Positions 25,820 through 34,558 of a DNA stretch of 64,000 bases are shown here, piece by piece (positions within the stretch are counted from its first letter, which is position 1; the number at the start of each line of letters is the position of its first letter). Both the position numbers and the translations under genes were made by a program. The notes beneath the pieces were generated by a model. That model was not told the origin of the DNA. It was given only the letters and a program-made list of their open reading frames with translations, and searched no databases. Origin of the DNA: JAEYFP01 sp964566545. Its GTDB lineage: Bacteria; Bacillota; Clostridia; Lachnospirales; Lachnospiraceae. The stretch spans positions 70,005-134,004 of the forward strand of contig CAZMIX010000002.1 of the NCBI GenBank assembly GCA_964566545.1, written 5' to 3'.

Positions 25820-27289
25820 TCAGGCTATATAGCTGCGCGGAATTTTTACGGTAAAGGTCGTGCCTTTTCCTTCCTCGCCGGACACCTTAACCGCGCCCCT
25901 GTGCATCAAAACGGCATTTCTTGTAATCGCAAGACCAAGACCCGTGCCGCCGATCTCCCTTGAATGGGATTTGTCCACCCTGTAAAAACGCTCGAAAATA
26001 TGCGCCTGAGACTCCTCCGGAATACCGATGCCGGAATCCGAAACCTCTACGGTGAAAAATTGATGATCCGCATCCACGGTCACCTTGACCCACCCGTCCT
26101 TAATGTTATATTTAATTGCGTTCTCAACAAGATTTGAAATCGCAAGCGTAAACTTCACTTCATCTATTTCCGCACTGACCGGCCGAATACTTTCCAGCAC
26201 GAGCTCGATATTATTTGTATTGGCAATCGGCCGCAAACGCTTCAATATCATTTCCACCGTTTCGTTGATATCTGTCAAGACAATATTCATGTCGGCCGCC
26301 GTCTTATCCATTTTAACAAGCGCCAGCAGATCGTTAATAATCTTATCCTCCCTGTCAATCTCCTCCACGATATCCTTCATAAATTCCTGATACAGCTCAA
26401 TCGGTACATTTTCCTGAGAAACAAGAGATTCGGCCAGAACCTTGATCGATGTAATTGGTGTTTTCAGCTCATGCGACACATTAGAGACAAATTCCTGCCG
26501 TGACTCATCCAGCGTCCGCATGCTCGAAAGCATTTGGTTAAACGATTCGGAAAGTGCTTCTGTTTCGGAATAATCCGGCACATAGATCCGTTCCTCCGTA
26601 AAGCCCTCCTTTATCCCGTTGATTGCACTGACAACTCTTCGAAACGGCTTGATAAGAGATAGGGAAACAAAATAGGCAAATGTAATAATAAGTATTGCCA
26701 TGGAAAATTCCAGAATAACCGCTTTTTGCTTAAGAATGCCAAGTGTGTCCACGATGCTGTCTGTCGAAACACTCGTCAGCATAACACCAATCACTTCGCC
26801 GCTTTTTCGCTCCGCGATCGGCATCGTAATTTCAATATAATGATTGGTATCATCATATTTTGAAATGGGTTCTTTGCTGAAGCCCTTGACGACCTCCTCT
26901 GAAATCATTGTCTTTCCCTGACTGATGGAATAGGTATCCTTGACGATTCTTAGATCGCGGTCAATCACAAGTACCCTCCCATCATACAAATTGGAAAGCT
27001 GTTCTAACTCGCTGTTAATGACCTGAGAATCCTGATTGTTTAAATAGCTGTATGTAACAAGGTGGTTTGCCAAAATCTTGCATTGGTTTTGAATTTCCGC
27101 AGTCCTTATGGATACGGCGCGTGTCTCATAATTTTTCAAAATCGCCGTACGCAAAACAATGCCCGGCATAATGCCTGCCAGACAGATAATCAGAAAAATG
27201 CGAAACCGCAGGCTTCGCACTAATCTGGACTTTGTTATTTTTTGTCTAACCCTTGAAAAAATAACCGACACCCCATTTCGTATGGACAT
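25820..27289 (-). CDS. Sensor histidine kinase, WalK/PhoR-like
   Basis: 489 residues: TM1 (about 29-48), extracellular sensor (about 50-183), TM2 (about 184-207), HAMP (about 207-260), HisKA with FVSNVSHELKTPITS (phospho-His about 272), and HATPase with NLVENAIKYN, DSGIGIPEE and GGTGLGLAI. This is the layout of WalK/PhoR-type kinases; there is no PAS domain visible. The start lies inside the response regulator gene (44-bp overlap), which suggests coupled translation. The GerMN lipoprotein gene follows and may encode an accessory. Confidence 0.9.
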   Translation of the reverse strand: MSIRNGVSVIFSRVRQKITKSRLVRSLRFRIFLIICLAGIMPGIVLRTAILKNYETRAVSIRTAEIQNQCKILANHLVTYSYLNNQDSQVINSELEQLSNLYDGRVLVIDRDLRIVKDTYSISQGKTMISEEVVKGFSKEPISKYDDTNHYIEITMPIAERKSGEVIGVMLTSVSTDSIVDTLGILKQKAVILEFSMAILIITFAYFVSLSLIKPFRRVVSAINGIKEGFTEERIYVPDYSETEALSESFNQMLSSMRTLDESRQEFVSNVSHELKTPITSIKVLAESLVSQENVPIELYQEFMKDIVEEIDREDKIINDLLALVKMDKTAADMNIVLTDINETVEMILKRLRPIANTNNIELVLESIRPVSAEIDEVKFTLAISNLVENAIKYNIKDGWVKVTVDADHQFFTVEVSDSGIGIPEESQAHIFERFYRVDKSHSREIGGTGLGLAITRNAVLMHRGAVKVSGEEGKGTTFTVKIPRSYIA

Positions 27290-27941
27290 ATTTCGGTTCG
27301 CTTGGATTTGGCTCTATTTTTTCGCGCAGACGGCGAATGTGTACATCAACCGTCCTCACGTCGCCCGGATAATCGACTCCCCATACAAGTTTCAGCAGTT
27401 TATCCCTGTCATATACCTTATCCGGATTTCTCGCAAGCAACTCCAATACATCAAATTCCTTTGACGTAAGGTTGACCTCCTTATCCGCAATATAAAGGCG
27501 TCTTCCTTCTATTTCAAGGCGCATATCGCTGATCATAATATCGCCTTCTGCCGGATTTGCACCGCCCTCCGGATTGGGTGTTGCGCGGCGCATGATCGCT
27601 TTAATCCTTGCTTTTACCTCAAGAATATTAAACGGCTTTGTAATATAATCGTCCGCCCCATATTCCAAACCGAGAATTTTATCCATATCATCGCCCTTTG
27701 CAGTCAGCATAATAATTGGAACTCTGGAAAATTCCCTGACCTGCTGGCATACCTCTAGACCTGAAAGCTTTGGCAGCATCAAATCCAGCAAAATAATATC
27801 ATATGTATTATTTTTAGCAAGCGCAACCGCTTCTTCTCCGTCATAAGCGCAGGAAACCTCCATACCTTCCTGCTCCAGACTGAACCGAATTCCCTTTACA
27901 ATTAATTTTTCATCATCGACTACAAGCACCTTTTTCCCCAT
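27246..27941 (-). CDS. OmpR-family response regulator (WalR-like)
   Basis: 231 residues from the ATG at 27939-27941, chosen because AAAGGAT precedes it at a suitable distance and the protein then begins at the receiver domain (KKVLVVDDEK). Phosphoacceptor Asp53 (LLDLMLPKLSG), Thr and Lys105 region (TAKGDDMDK, TKPFNI) are intact. The C-terminal winged helix ends in RTVDVHIRRLREKIE and KWGVGYFF. It pairs with the histidine kinase gene that overlaps its 3' end. The comEA gene lies 19 bp upstream, so the regulator may be made with competence proteins. Confidence 0.92.
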   Translation of the reverse strand: MGKKVLVVDDEKLIVKGIRFSLEQEGMEVSCAYDGEEAVALAKNNTYDIILLDLMLPKLSGLEVCQQVREFSRVPIIMLTAKGDDMDKILGLEYGADDYITKPFNILEVKARIKAIMRRATPNPEGGANPAEGDIMISDMRLEIEGRRLYIADKEVNLTSKEFDVLELLARNPDKVYDRDKLLKLVWGVDYPGDVRTVDVHIRRLREKIEPNPSEPKYVHTKWGVGYFFKG

Positions 27942-27960
27942 GTCAAATCCTTTCCTTATG

Positions 27961-28662
27961 CTACGGACCGATGCAGATTTGCTCCTGCATTTTCCGAAAA
28001 AGACCCTCTTTAATTCCTTCCACCTGCATGATATCCTCAATCGTATGGAAGCCGCCCGACGCCTCTCTGTAGCGAATGATACTTTCCGCCTTTGCTTCTC
28101 CAATGCCTGGCAAATTCATCAGATCCTCTTTGGACGCCGTATTGATATTCACGCCAACCGATTCCGCGGCCTGTACGGCCGCCTGTGTGCCAATCGTATC
28201 GGTGCCGGCGTTTAACAAAAGCTGATCAGCATGCTCCGCTTCCTCCTCCGTCGGCACGTACACCTGCTGCCCGTCCGTCAGAAACGCCGCCTGATTTAAA
28301 TAATTGTCCGCCGCCGTCTCATCGGTACCTCCCGCTGCCGCAATCGCATCCACAATCCGGGCGGACACCTCCAGATCATACACACCCGGAGCAATTACCG
28401 CACCACAGACATGTACGGTAATCACAGCGAACTCCGCCGGATCCGAAAAAGCCTCTGCCGAGGCTTGCGCCGCCTCGCCGAGCAACTGCCCTGATGCGGG
28501 AGCCTCCTGCAATTCTTCCGTTTCCGAAATACCGCTTTGCTCTGCCGCCCCGGTTCCATCCAGCAAAAAAAGCTGTTCCTCCTTTGTCCGGCCACAGCCG
28601 GAGAAGCAGGCAAATAGACAAAAAAAGAGCACCAACCGCCAAATACTTTTATTGTTCCTCAC
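27961..28662 (-). CDS. comEA: ComEA-like DNA receptor, lipoprotein form
   Basis: 233 residues. The start is GTG with AGGAG at 5 nt. A signal with lipobox FSGCGRT (Cys23) replaces the usual transmembrane helix. An SLBB domain (about 78-135, VITVHVCGAVIAPGVYDL) and a C-terminal helix-hairpin-helix pair (about 172-232, NINTASKEDLMNLPGIGEAKA) are standard for ComEA, which binds incoming double-stranded DNA outside the membrane. It opens a unit that ends with comEC but is split from it by the two-component and GerMN genes. Confidence 0.92.
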   Translation of the reverse strand: MRNNKSIWRLVLFFCLFACFSGCGRTKEEQLFLLDGTGAAEQSGISETEELQEAPASGQLLGEAAQASAEAFSDPAEFAVITVHVCGAVIAPGVYDLEVSARIVDAIAAAGGTDETAADNYLNQAAFLTDGQQVYVPTEEEAEHADQLLLNAGTDTIGTQAAVQAAESVGVNINTASKEDLMNLPGIGEAKAESIIRYREASGGFHTIEDIMQVEGIKEGLFRKMQEQICIGP

Positions 28663-28735
28663 ATAGTCTCCTGTTCCCAGGCCCCGCTATGCAAATATAA
28701 TTTTCCAACAAATTTATTGTAACATACTTCTGAAT

Positions 28736-29164
28736 CTATTTCCATTTAAAAATGACGATACCCGCAATCGCAACTGCCATACCAATTGCTTTTCTCAACT
28801 CAAACGGCTGCTTTTCTACTTGAAAGATTCCTAAAAGCTCAATCAAGTAGGCAATCAGAAGCTGTGATATAACAATGAGCATCACTGCCTTGGCAGGACC
28901 TAAGGAATCCATGCTCATAATAACCGTATACGTGATAAACGCTCCGAATACACCGCCTAACAGCATATATTTGGGTGAAACCGAGAAAATCCCGGATATC
29001 GGCGTGCGATCCGTAAAAAACCATGCCAGCAGACAAACAAAAAATGCCGTTATCTGTACAAAGCCCGCCGCTGCCCATACACCCGATTTTTTAGTCACTT
29101 CCGTATTGAAAACACCTTGAATGCTCATCAATGCTCCCGAAATCAACGCCGTAATAATTCCCAT
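28736..29164 (-). CDS. DMT-family transporter, YdcZ/DUF606 type
   Basis: 142 residues from the ATG at 29162-29164, which follows GGAGG at 6 nt; an earlier in-frame ATG would add a poor 35-residue tail. Five membrane helices are visible (about 1-20, 33-52, 65-85, 90-115, 124-142). The repeated GALMSIQGVFNTEV motif and half-size single domain fit the DUF606 (YdcZ) group of the drug/metabolite transporter superfamily, which often works as a dimer. The substrate is unknown. Confidence 0.85.
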   Translation of the reverse strand: MGIITALISGALMSIQGVFNTEVTKKSGVWAAAGFVQITAFFVCLLAWFFTDRTPISGIFSVSPKYMLLGGVFGAFITYTVIMSMDSLGPAKAVMLIVISQLLIAYLIELLGIFQVEKQPFELRKAIGMAVAIAGIVIFKWK

Positions 29165-29210
29165 AAACTTCCTCCTTGTCGCTTTTGTCACACGCACACA
29201 TCTGTATACA

Positions 29211-29257
29211 TAATAAAAACAAAGAAAGAATCCCTTACTATCATGAGATTCTTTCTT
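29211..29257 (-). terminator. Terminator of htrA
   Basis: On the minus strand AAGAAAGAATC (29247-29257) pairs with GATTCTTTCTT (29222-29232), followed by TGTTTTTATTAT. It lies about 30 bp past the htrA stop and overlaps the unlikely upstream start of the transporter gene. Confidence 0.75.
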
Positions 29258-29286
29258 CATTCTATCCAATCCTATACAATTTATTC

Positions 29287-30657
29287 CTATTTATAAAAGT
29301 TTTCCCTGCTGTCCTCTCCGCTGCTCTGATCCGGTCTTTCAAGGTTTGCGTCCGCTCTTGCTCCAAGCGTGACAGGGAGCTTCATTTCTTTATACTCGCC
29401 ATTGTCGGCTCGTTCGATCAGAATATCCACGGATTCGCCGGCTTTATAATACTGCAACCGCTCCTGCAGTTCTTTGATGCTTGTGACGGAAATCCCGTCA
29501 AACTTCTTGACAACATCGCCTTTTTGCAATCCCGCCGCTTGTGCCGGCGTGTCTGAATATACCTCCGAGATATAAATGCCTTCCGGGATTCCGTAGGTTT
29601 CCGAAACCTGACTCGTCACCGACAGACCCGTAATACCAAGGTAGCTCGCATCGCTTTCATCCACAAGCTCTCTTGTCTCTCTGCTCATCAAATCTTCAAT
29701 GATTGGCATTGCGGTGGAAATCGGAATGGAATAGCCCATGCCTTCTACCTGCGAAGCGGCAAATTTGGCCGAATTGATACCAATTACCTCTCCTTTCATG
29801 TTTAGAAGCGCGCCGCCGCTGTTGCCAGGATTGATTGCCGCATCCGTCTGAATCAGCTTACTGCTCAAATTATCTATATCAATTTCTCTGTCAAGTGCGC
29901 TGACGATACCCGTCGTAACAGACTGTCCGTAGCCTAATGCATTTCCGATCGCAACAACCGGCTGCCCAATAACAAGCTCACTTGAATCACCTGATTTTGC
30001 CACCTTAATCTGTCTTAACGTGCTTTCCGACACATCCGCAAGCTTCACCGCAATGACAGCCAAATCATTTTCGGTATCGGCGCCTTTTAACGTCGCCTCA
30101 TATACCTCATTGTCAATAAAGCTGACCGAAAGAGTATTGGCGCCCTCAATTACATGGTTATTCGTCACAATCAAAAGCTCATCGTTATTCTCCCCGACAA
30201 TAATACCGGAACCAAGACTTTCACTTTCATATTCCTGTGTCCCCATGCCAAACATCATCTGTACTTCCTGAACGCTCTTATTTGTAATAGAAACAATCGA
30301 AGGCATCGCATCGGAAGCCACATCCGCCACCGCCATCGTAGTATCCTCAATTTCTTCTGTGGTGCTGATCGGCGTTACAGGAGCCGCTTCTTCCATTTCC
30401 GCCGCCGGCTGCTCTATCTTCGTTTCCATTTGAGACGGATTTCCCAGCAGCTGATTGCCGATCAGGTTGACGCCCTGAAATGCAAATCCTGCCATAATGC
30501 CAAATACAAGCCCGTAGGAGATGCAAGACATCCATTTCCTTCTCTTTGCTTTTTTTTCGATTTGCTTTTCCTGCCGTGCCCTCGCCTTTAACTCCGCATC
30601 CTGTTGTTCCTTTCTGTCAGGAATCGCTTGGCTTTCGTAATTATAATATTCATACAT
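29287..30657 (-). CDS. HtrA/DegP-like membrane serine protease
   Basis: 456 residues from the ATG at 30655-30657, preceded by GAGGA; an ATG 27 codons earlier lacks a ribosome site. The cytoplasmic basic N-terminus (about 20-45) leads to one membrane helix (about 48-68). The trypsin-like domain has the catalytic His (VTNNHVIEG), Asp (ENDLAVIAV) and Ser (INPGNSGGAL). One PDZ domain (about 350-435) follows with GIYISEVYSDTPAQAAGL. It degrades or refolds misfolded exported proteins at the cell surface and is often induced by envelope stress. It is monocistronic, with a terminator downstream. Confidence 0.95.
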   Translation of the reverse strand: MYEYYNYESQAIPDRKEQQDAELKARARQEKQIEKKAKRRKWMSCISYGLVFGIMAGFAFQGVNLIGNQLLGNPSQMETKIEQPAAEMEEAAPVTPISTTEEIEDTTMAVADVASDAMPSIVSITNKSVQEVQMMFGMGTQEYESESLGSGIIVGENNDELLIVTNNHVIEGANTLSVSFIDNEVYEATLKGADTENDLAVIAVKLADVSESTLRQIKVAKSGDSSELVIGQPVVAIGNALGYGQSVTTGIVSALDREIDIDNLSSKLIQTDAAINPGNSGGALLNMKGEVIGINSAKFAASQVEGMGYSIPISTAMPIIEDLMSRETRELVDESDASYLGITGLSVTSQVSETYGIPEGIYISEVYSDTPAQAAGLQKGDVVKKFDGISVTSIKELQERLQYYKAGESVDILIERADNGEYKEMKLPVTLGARADANLERPDQSSGEDSRENFYK

Positions 30658-30824
30658 TGTTTTATCCTCACTTTCTTTTTCTATAATTCGCATCTGATGA
30701 AATGACTTTTTGCAATTAGCCGAAACAAATCGTTTCATCTGCTTCTTTCGCTATAAAAATATCATACCTATAAACTATGAAATAAATTTGTATGACATGT
30801 GAGAAAAAAGTGAAAAATATATTA

Positions 30825-30857
30825 TCAAAGTGTGTTCAAAGTGTGTTCAAAGTGTGA
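30825..30857. repeat. Three tandem copies of an 11-bp repeat
   Basis: TCAAAGTGTGT occurs at 30825-30835 and 30836-30846, with a near copy (TCAAAGTGTGA) at 30847-30857. It lies between the solute-binding protein stop and the htrA promoter region and could be a set of regulator half-sites or simple slippage. Confidence 0.7.
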
Positions 30858-30863
30858 ATTCCT

Positions 30864-32417
30864 TTATTTTACATCACCCTCAGCACCGGCACTGATGCTT
30901 TCCTGTGTAGGAATATGGTATTCAATTTCAGCGATCTGTCCGCCAATCGTATCCGATAATTCCCTCAGAATCCCGTCAGGATCGCTCCCCGTCCATGCCT
31001 TTGTAAATGCAATTTCGAGCTGTACCCAGTAATTACTTGCTTCGATCATCTTTGGCAGCGAAACAGATTTCTCGTACTCGGACATTACGTTCGAAATTTC
31101 CGAATTATCATAATTAATATTTTTTTTACATGCAAGCTTTCCGGCCTTCTTATAGAGATCGGCGGACTTCGTATAGGATAAATATTCGGCAAACGCATTT
31201 GCCTGTTCCTTTTTATCCGAATAGCCGTTGACCGCCACTGCGCTCGTCACCGACAAACCGCGCGCCTTTAGTGTGGAACTGACATCCGGAAGTACGGCAA
31301 TGCCATAATTAAATTCAAATTCACCGGCTGCCTTAGCCGCTTCGATCTTAGCAATCGCATCCGTCGTCGCAACGGTAAATACAGTCTTTCCTTGAATAAA
31401 TTCCTTTAGAATACCTTCGTAAGTGACCTCGTCTGCATCGATCGAAAAAAATTGATTTAAGTTCTGGTAGACGGTCAGACAATCTACCGACTGCTGGTTA
31501 TAAATATTGAAAACCGCATTATTATCGCCATTTTCCCCACCGACATCCATATAATTGCCGACAAAGAAATAATTATAGAAAATATCCGAAACGTCCCATT
31601 TGAATACGGCCTCAACTGCCTCGGGCGCGTCGTAGTTATTTGCAAAGGTCAGAATATCATCAATCGTAGCAGGAATCATTGTAGAAAGTCGCTCTAATAC
31701 CTCCGGACTCGTCTCCGCATCCTCTTCACCCATTGGCGTGCCTTCTTCACCAATCAATACACCTTCCCCTTCTCCTTCTACCGGCTCTTCCGCCGTTTCG
31801 GCAGATGTCTCTGTTGCCGCCTTTCCTTCTTCCGCATCGGATTCTACTTCTATCCGTTCCTTTGCCATATTGGCCATGTAGGTCTTATTATAGAGAAAAA
31901 AATTCGTCTCATAATAAAGCGGATACGCCACATACTGCTCATTACACCTTACCGCATGGAGTGCCGTCTGCGGGTAATTCTGAGGAAGCACAACAGACTC
32001 CGTATCTTTGATTGGCGTCGCAAGCCCCGCAAGATATGCCCGCATCAAGTTATCATGCGTTGTAATATATAAGTCGGGAGCCTCCATGCCCTCCTCTTTG
32101 TCCTCATTAATCGAAGCACGATTGATCTGTTCCAAATATTCCACACCGGAAACAAGCACCGGCTTAACCTTAATCCCGTGCTCCGCCTGATAAGAAAGCG
32201 CGGTTGTCGTCACGTACTCCGTAAGCGTATCATCGGCATACCAGAGCACGAGCGTCTCGCTGTCAACGTGCTGAAATTGTGCGGTGGCCTCTTCCTCTCC
32301 TGCCTCATCCGCCTGCTCGCTGTTCTTGTAGCGCGAATCCCGATCCTGAAACGCAATAACAAGCATCGCTGCAATCAGCGCTATCGACAGCACCGCTGAA
32401 AACCATTTTTTTCTCAT
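30864..32417 (-). CDS. Orphan extracellular solute-binding protein (family 1)
   Basis: 517 residues. The N-terminal hydrophobic segment (about 5-23) has no lipobox cysteine (AFQDRDSRY follows), so it is probably a membrane anchor. The body matches sugar-type ABC binding proteins: LVLWYADDTLTEYV at the start, NQQSVDCLTVYQNLNQFF and FIQGKTVFTVATTDA in the middle. A long acidic Glu/Thr-rich insertion (about 190-245) is not typical. No permease or ATPase gene is nearby. It lies 24 bp downstream of argD on the same strand, with GGGAG at 6 nt before the ATG, so it may be co-transcribed with the arginine genes. Substrate unknown. Confidence 0.82.
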   Translation of the reverse strand: MRKKWFSAVLSIALIAAMLVIAFQDRDSRYKNSEQADEAGEEEATAQFQHVDSETLVLWYADDTLTEYVTTTALSYQAEHGIKVKPVLVSGVEYLEQINRASINEDKEEGMEAPDLYITTHDNLMRAYLAGLATPIKDTESVVLPQNYPQTALHAVRCNEQYVAYPLYYETNFFLYNKTYMANMAKERIEVESDAEEGKAATETSAETAEEPVEGEGEGVLIGEEGTPMGEEDAETSPEVLERLSTMIPATIDDILTFANNYDAPEAVEAVFKWDVSDIFYNYFFVGNYMDVGGENGDNNAVFNIYNQQSVDCLTVYQNLNQFFSIDADEVTYEGILKEFIQGKTVFTVATTDAIAKIEAAKAAGEFEFNYGIAVLPDVSSTLKARGLSVTSAVAVNGYSDKKEQANAFAEYLSYTKSADLYKKAGKLACKKNINYDNSEISNVMSEYEKSVSLPKMIEASNYWVQLEIAFTKAWTGSDPDGILRELSDTIGGQIAEIEYHIPTQESISAGAEGDVK

Positions 32418-32441
32418 ATACGACTCCCAAGCTTCTTAAAA

Positions 32442-33638
32442 TCAGTAGAAAGCCTTTTCCAAACGAACAACCATCTCATCGACATCCTGCTTCGTGATAA
32501 TAAGCGGCGGCAGGAAACGAAGTACATCCGGGCCTGCCGTGATTACAATCAGACCGTTTTCAAGCGCCTTTTTGCTGACCTCTCCCGCTGTCATTTTAGA
32601 CGTATCAAACACAAGCCCCTGCATGAGTCCGCGTCCTCTGTGTCCGGTCAAAAAGTCATATTTCTGCACGAGCGCCTCGAGCTTTTCCTCAAGATAAGGC
32701 GCCGTTTCATTCACTTTCATAAGTACATTTTCTTCTTCAAAAAGCTCGAATATTTTATTAACAGCAGCTGTAGCAAGCGGGTTCCCGCCGTAGGTGGTGC
32801 CATGATCGCCTTCCGTGAGCGAATGATCCGCCACCTGCTGCGTCATCAAAAACGCACCGACTGGGATCCCTCCACCAACTGCCTTTGCGACCGTCATGAT
32901 ATCCGGCTTAACACCGTAATGTTCATAGGCGAACAGCTTTCCCGTGCGCCCCATGCCGCACTGGATTTCATCCAATATCAGCAGAATCCCTTTTTCATCG
33001 CAGATTTTCCTAATGCCCGTCAGGAATTCTTCCGTGGCAACATGGATACCGCCTTCACCCTGTATCGTCTCTAAAATAATAGCACAGGTCTTATCGGAAA
33101 GCAAAGCCTTTACACTCTCAAGATTATTGTATTCCGCATATTTGATATTTCCGATCATCGGGTAAAACGCCTCGCGGTATTTCGGGTTGCCCGTCACGGA
33201 CAGCGCGCCCATCGTGCGCCCGTGGAACGAACGCTCCATCGCGATGATTTCATGATCATTGCTGCCATCCCTGACATAAGCGTATTTCCTTGCCGCCTTA
33301 ATCGCACCCTCGATCGCTTCAGCTCCGCTGTTCGTAAAGAAAACCCGATCCATTCCCGACGACTTCGCCAGCTTCCCAGCCGCCTCTATGGCTGGCACGG
33401 AATAGTAATAGTTGGAGGTATGAATCAGCTTGTCAATCTGTGCTTTTAACGCGTCATTATACTTTTTATTGCCGTAGCCGAGCGCAAATACGGCGATGCC
33501 CGCCGTAAAATCGAGATATGCCTTGCCTCTAATATCATACAGGTAAACGCCCTCACCTTTATCAAGCACGATCTGGTAACGGTTATACGTGTGCAGCAGC
33601 ACGCTTTCGGCTTCTTCTATATATTGTTCCATCGTCAT
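32442..33638 (-). CDS. argD: Acetylornithine aminotransferase
   Basis: 398 residues from the ATG at 33636-33638. This ATG overlaps the argB stop as ATGA and has GGAG upstream; a longer upstream reading lies inside argB and is not needed. Class-III aminotransferase features: YLDFTAGIAVFALGYG, TNSGAEAIEGAIK, LDEIQCGMGRTG, and the PLP-Lys in TVAKAVGGGIPVGA. It converts N-acetylglutamate semialdehyde to N-acetylornithine. It is the fourth arg gene of the minus-strand operon. Confidence 0.96.
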   Translation of the reverse strand: MTMEQYIEEAESVLLHTYNRYQIVLDKGEGVYLYDIRGKAYLDFTAGIAVFALGYGNKKYNDALKAQIDKLIHTSNYYYSVPAIEAAGKLAKSSGMDRVFFTNSGAEAIEGAIKAARKYAYVRDGSNDHEIIAMERSFHGRTMGALSVTGNPKYREAFYPMIGNIKYAEYNNLESVKALLSDKTCAIILETIQGEGGIHVATEEFLTGIRKICDEKGILLILDEIQCGMGRTGKLFAYEHYGVKPDIMTVAKAVGGGIPVGAFLMTQQVADHSLTEGDHGTTYGGNPLATAAVNKIFELFEEENVLMKVNETAPYLEEKLEALVQKYDFLTGHRGRGLMQGLVFDTSKMTAGEVSKKALENGLIVITAGPDVLRFLPPLIITKQDVDEMVVRLEKAFY

Positions 33639-34540
33639 AACATCGTCTCCTTTTCCGCATCCGGAAAAAACATCGTTCCGATTCCTTTTTTCGTAAATAT
33701 TTCCAGCAACAGGCAATGCGGCTTTCTGCCGTCTAAAATATGCACGCGGTTCACGCCGTTTGATATCGCATCCGTACAGTTATGAAGCTTCGGCAGCATG
33801 CCGCCGCCAATGTAGCCGTCCGCAATGAGCGCCTCCGCCTCGGAAACGGTCAGCCTCGAAATGAACGTCTCCTTATCGTCCGGGTTTTTATAAACGCCCT
33901 CAATGTCGGTCAAAAATGCCAGCTTATCCGCGCCCATCGCCTTTGCGATCGCACAGGCGGCGTCATCCGCGTTAATATTATAGGTCAGAAAATTTTCATC
34001 TAAACCGATCGGCGCGATGATCGGAAGAAAATCTTTTTCCAAAAGATCCTCTAGAATTTTTGTGTTTACCTCGGTGATATCGCCGACAAAGCCGATATCC
34101 TCACCGTCCGCATACTTCTTTTCCACTTTCAGCAGTCCGCCGTCCTTGCCGGAAATGCCGACCGCCTTGACGCCAAGCTCCTGCACCATCGCGACGAGAG
34201 ACTTATTCACCTTTCCGAGCACCATTTCCGCAATTTCCATCGTTTCCTCATCGGTCACGCGCAAGCCGTTCACAAATTCCGCCTTCTTTCCGATTTTGCC
34301 GACCCAATGGCTGATTTCCTTTCCGCCTCCGTGTACGACGATCGGCTTAAAGCCGACGAGCTTTAACAGCGTCACATCCTTGATGACGTTTCGCTTTAAT
34401 TCCTCGTCGGTCATCGCGCTTCCGCCATATTTGACTACGATGACCTTTCTGTTAAACTGCTGAATATATGGAAGCGCTTCGATCAGCACCTCCGCCTTAT
34501 GCAAATATTTTTCCATATAAATATCGTTTGTGATGTTCAA
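33635..34540 (-). CDS. argB: Acetylglutamate kinase
   Basis: 301 residues. The reading frame begins at TTG (34538-34540), which has GGGGGG eight bases upstream; the first ATG, eight codons later, has no ribosome site, so TTG is the likely start. Amino-acid kinase motifs: VVKYGGSAM (about 34-42), VVHGGGKEIS (about 68-77), and NINADDAACAIAKAMGADKLA (split motif, about 205-225). It phosphorylates N-acetylglutamate and is commonly the arginine-inhibited step. It is translationally coupled to argD by ATGA. Confidence 0.95.
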   Translation of the reverse strand: MNITNDIYMEKYLHKAEVLIEALPYIQQFNRKVIVVKYGGSAMTDEELKRNVIKDVTLLKLVGFKPIVVHGGGKEISHWVGKIGKKAEFVNGLRVTDEETMEIAEMVLGKVNKSLVAMVQELGVKAVGISGKDGGLLKVEKKYADGEDIGFVGDITEVNTKILEDLLEKDFLPIIAPIGLDENFLTYNINADDAACAIAKAMGADKLAFLTDIEGVYKNPDDKETFISRLTVSEAEALIADGYIGGGMLPKLHNCTDAISNGVNRVHILDGRKPHCLLLEIFTKKGIGTMFFPDAEKETML

Positions 34541-34558
34541 AACAAAATCCCCCCTTTC

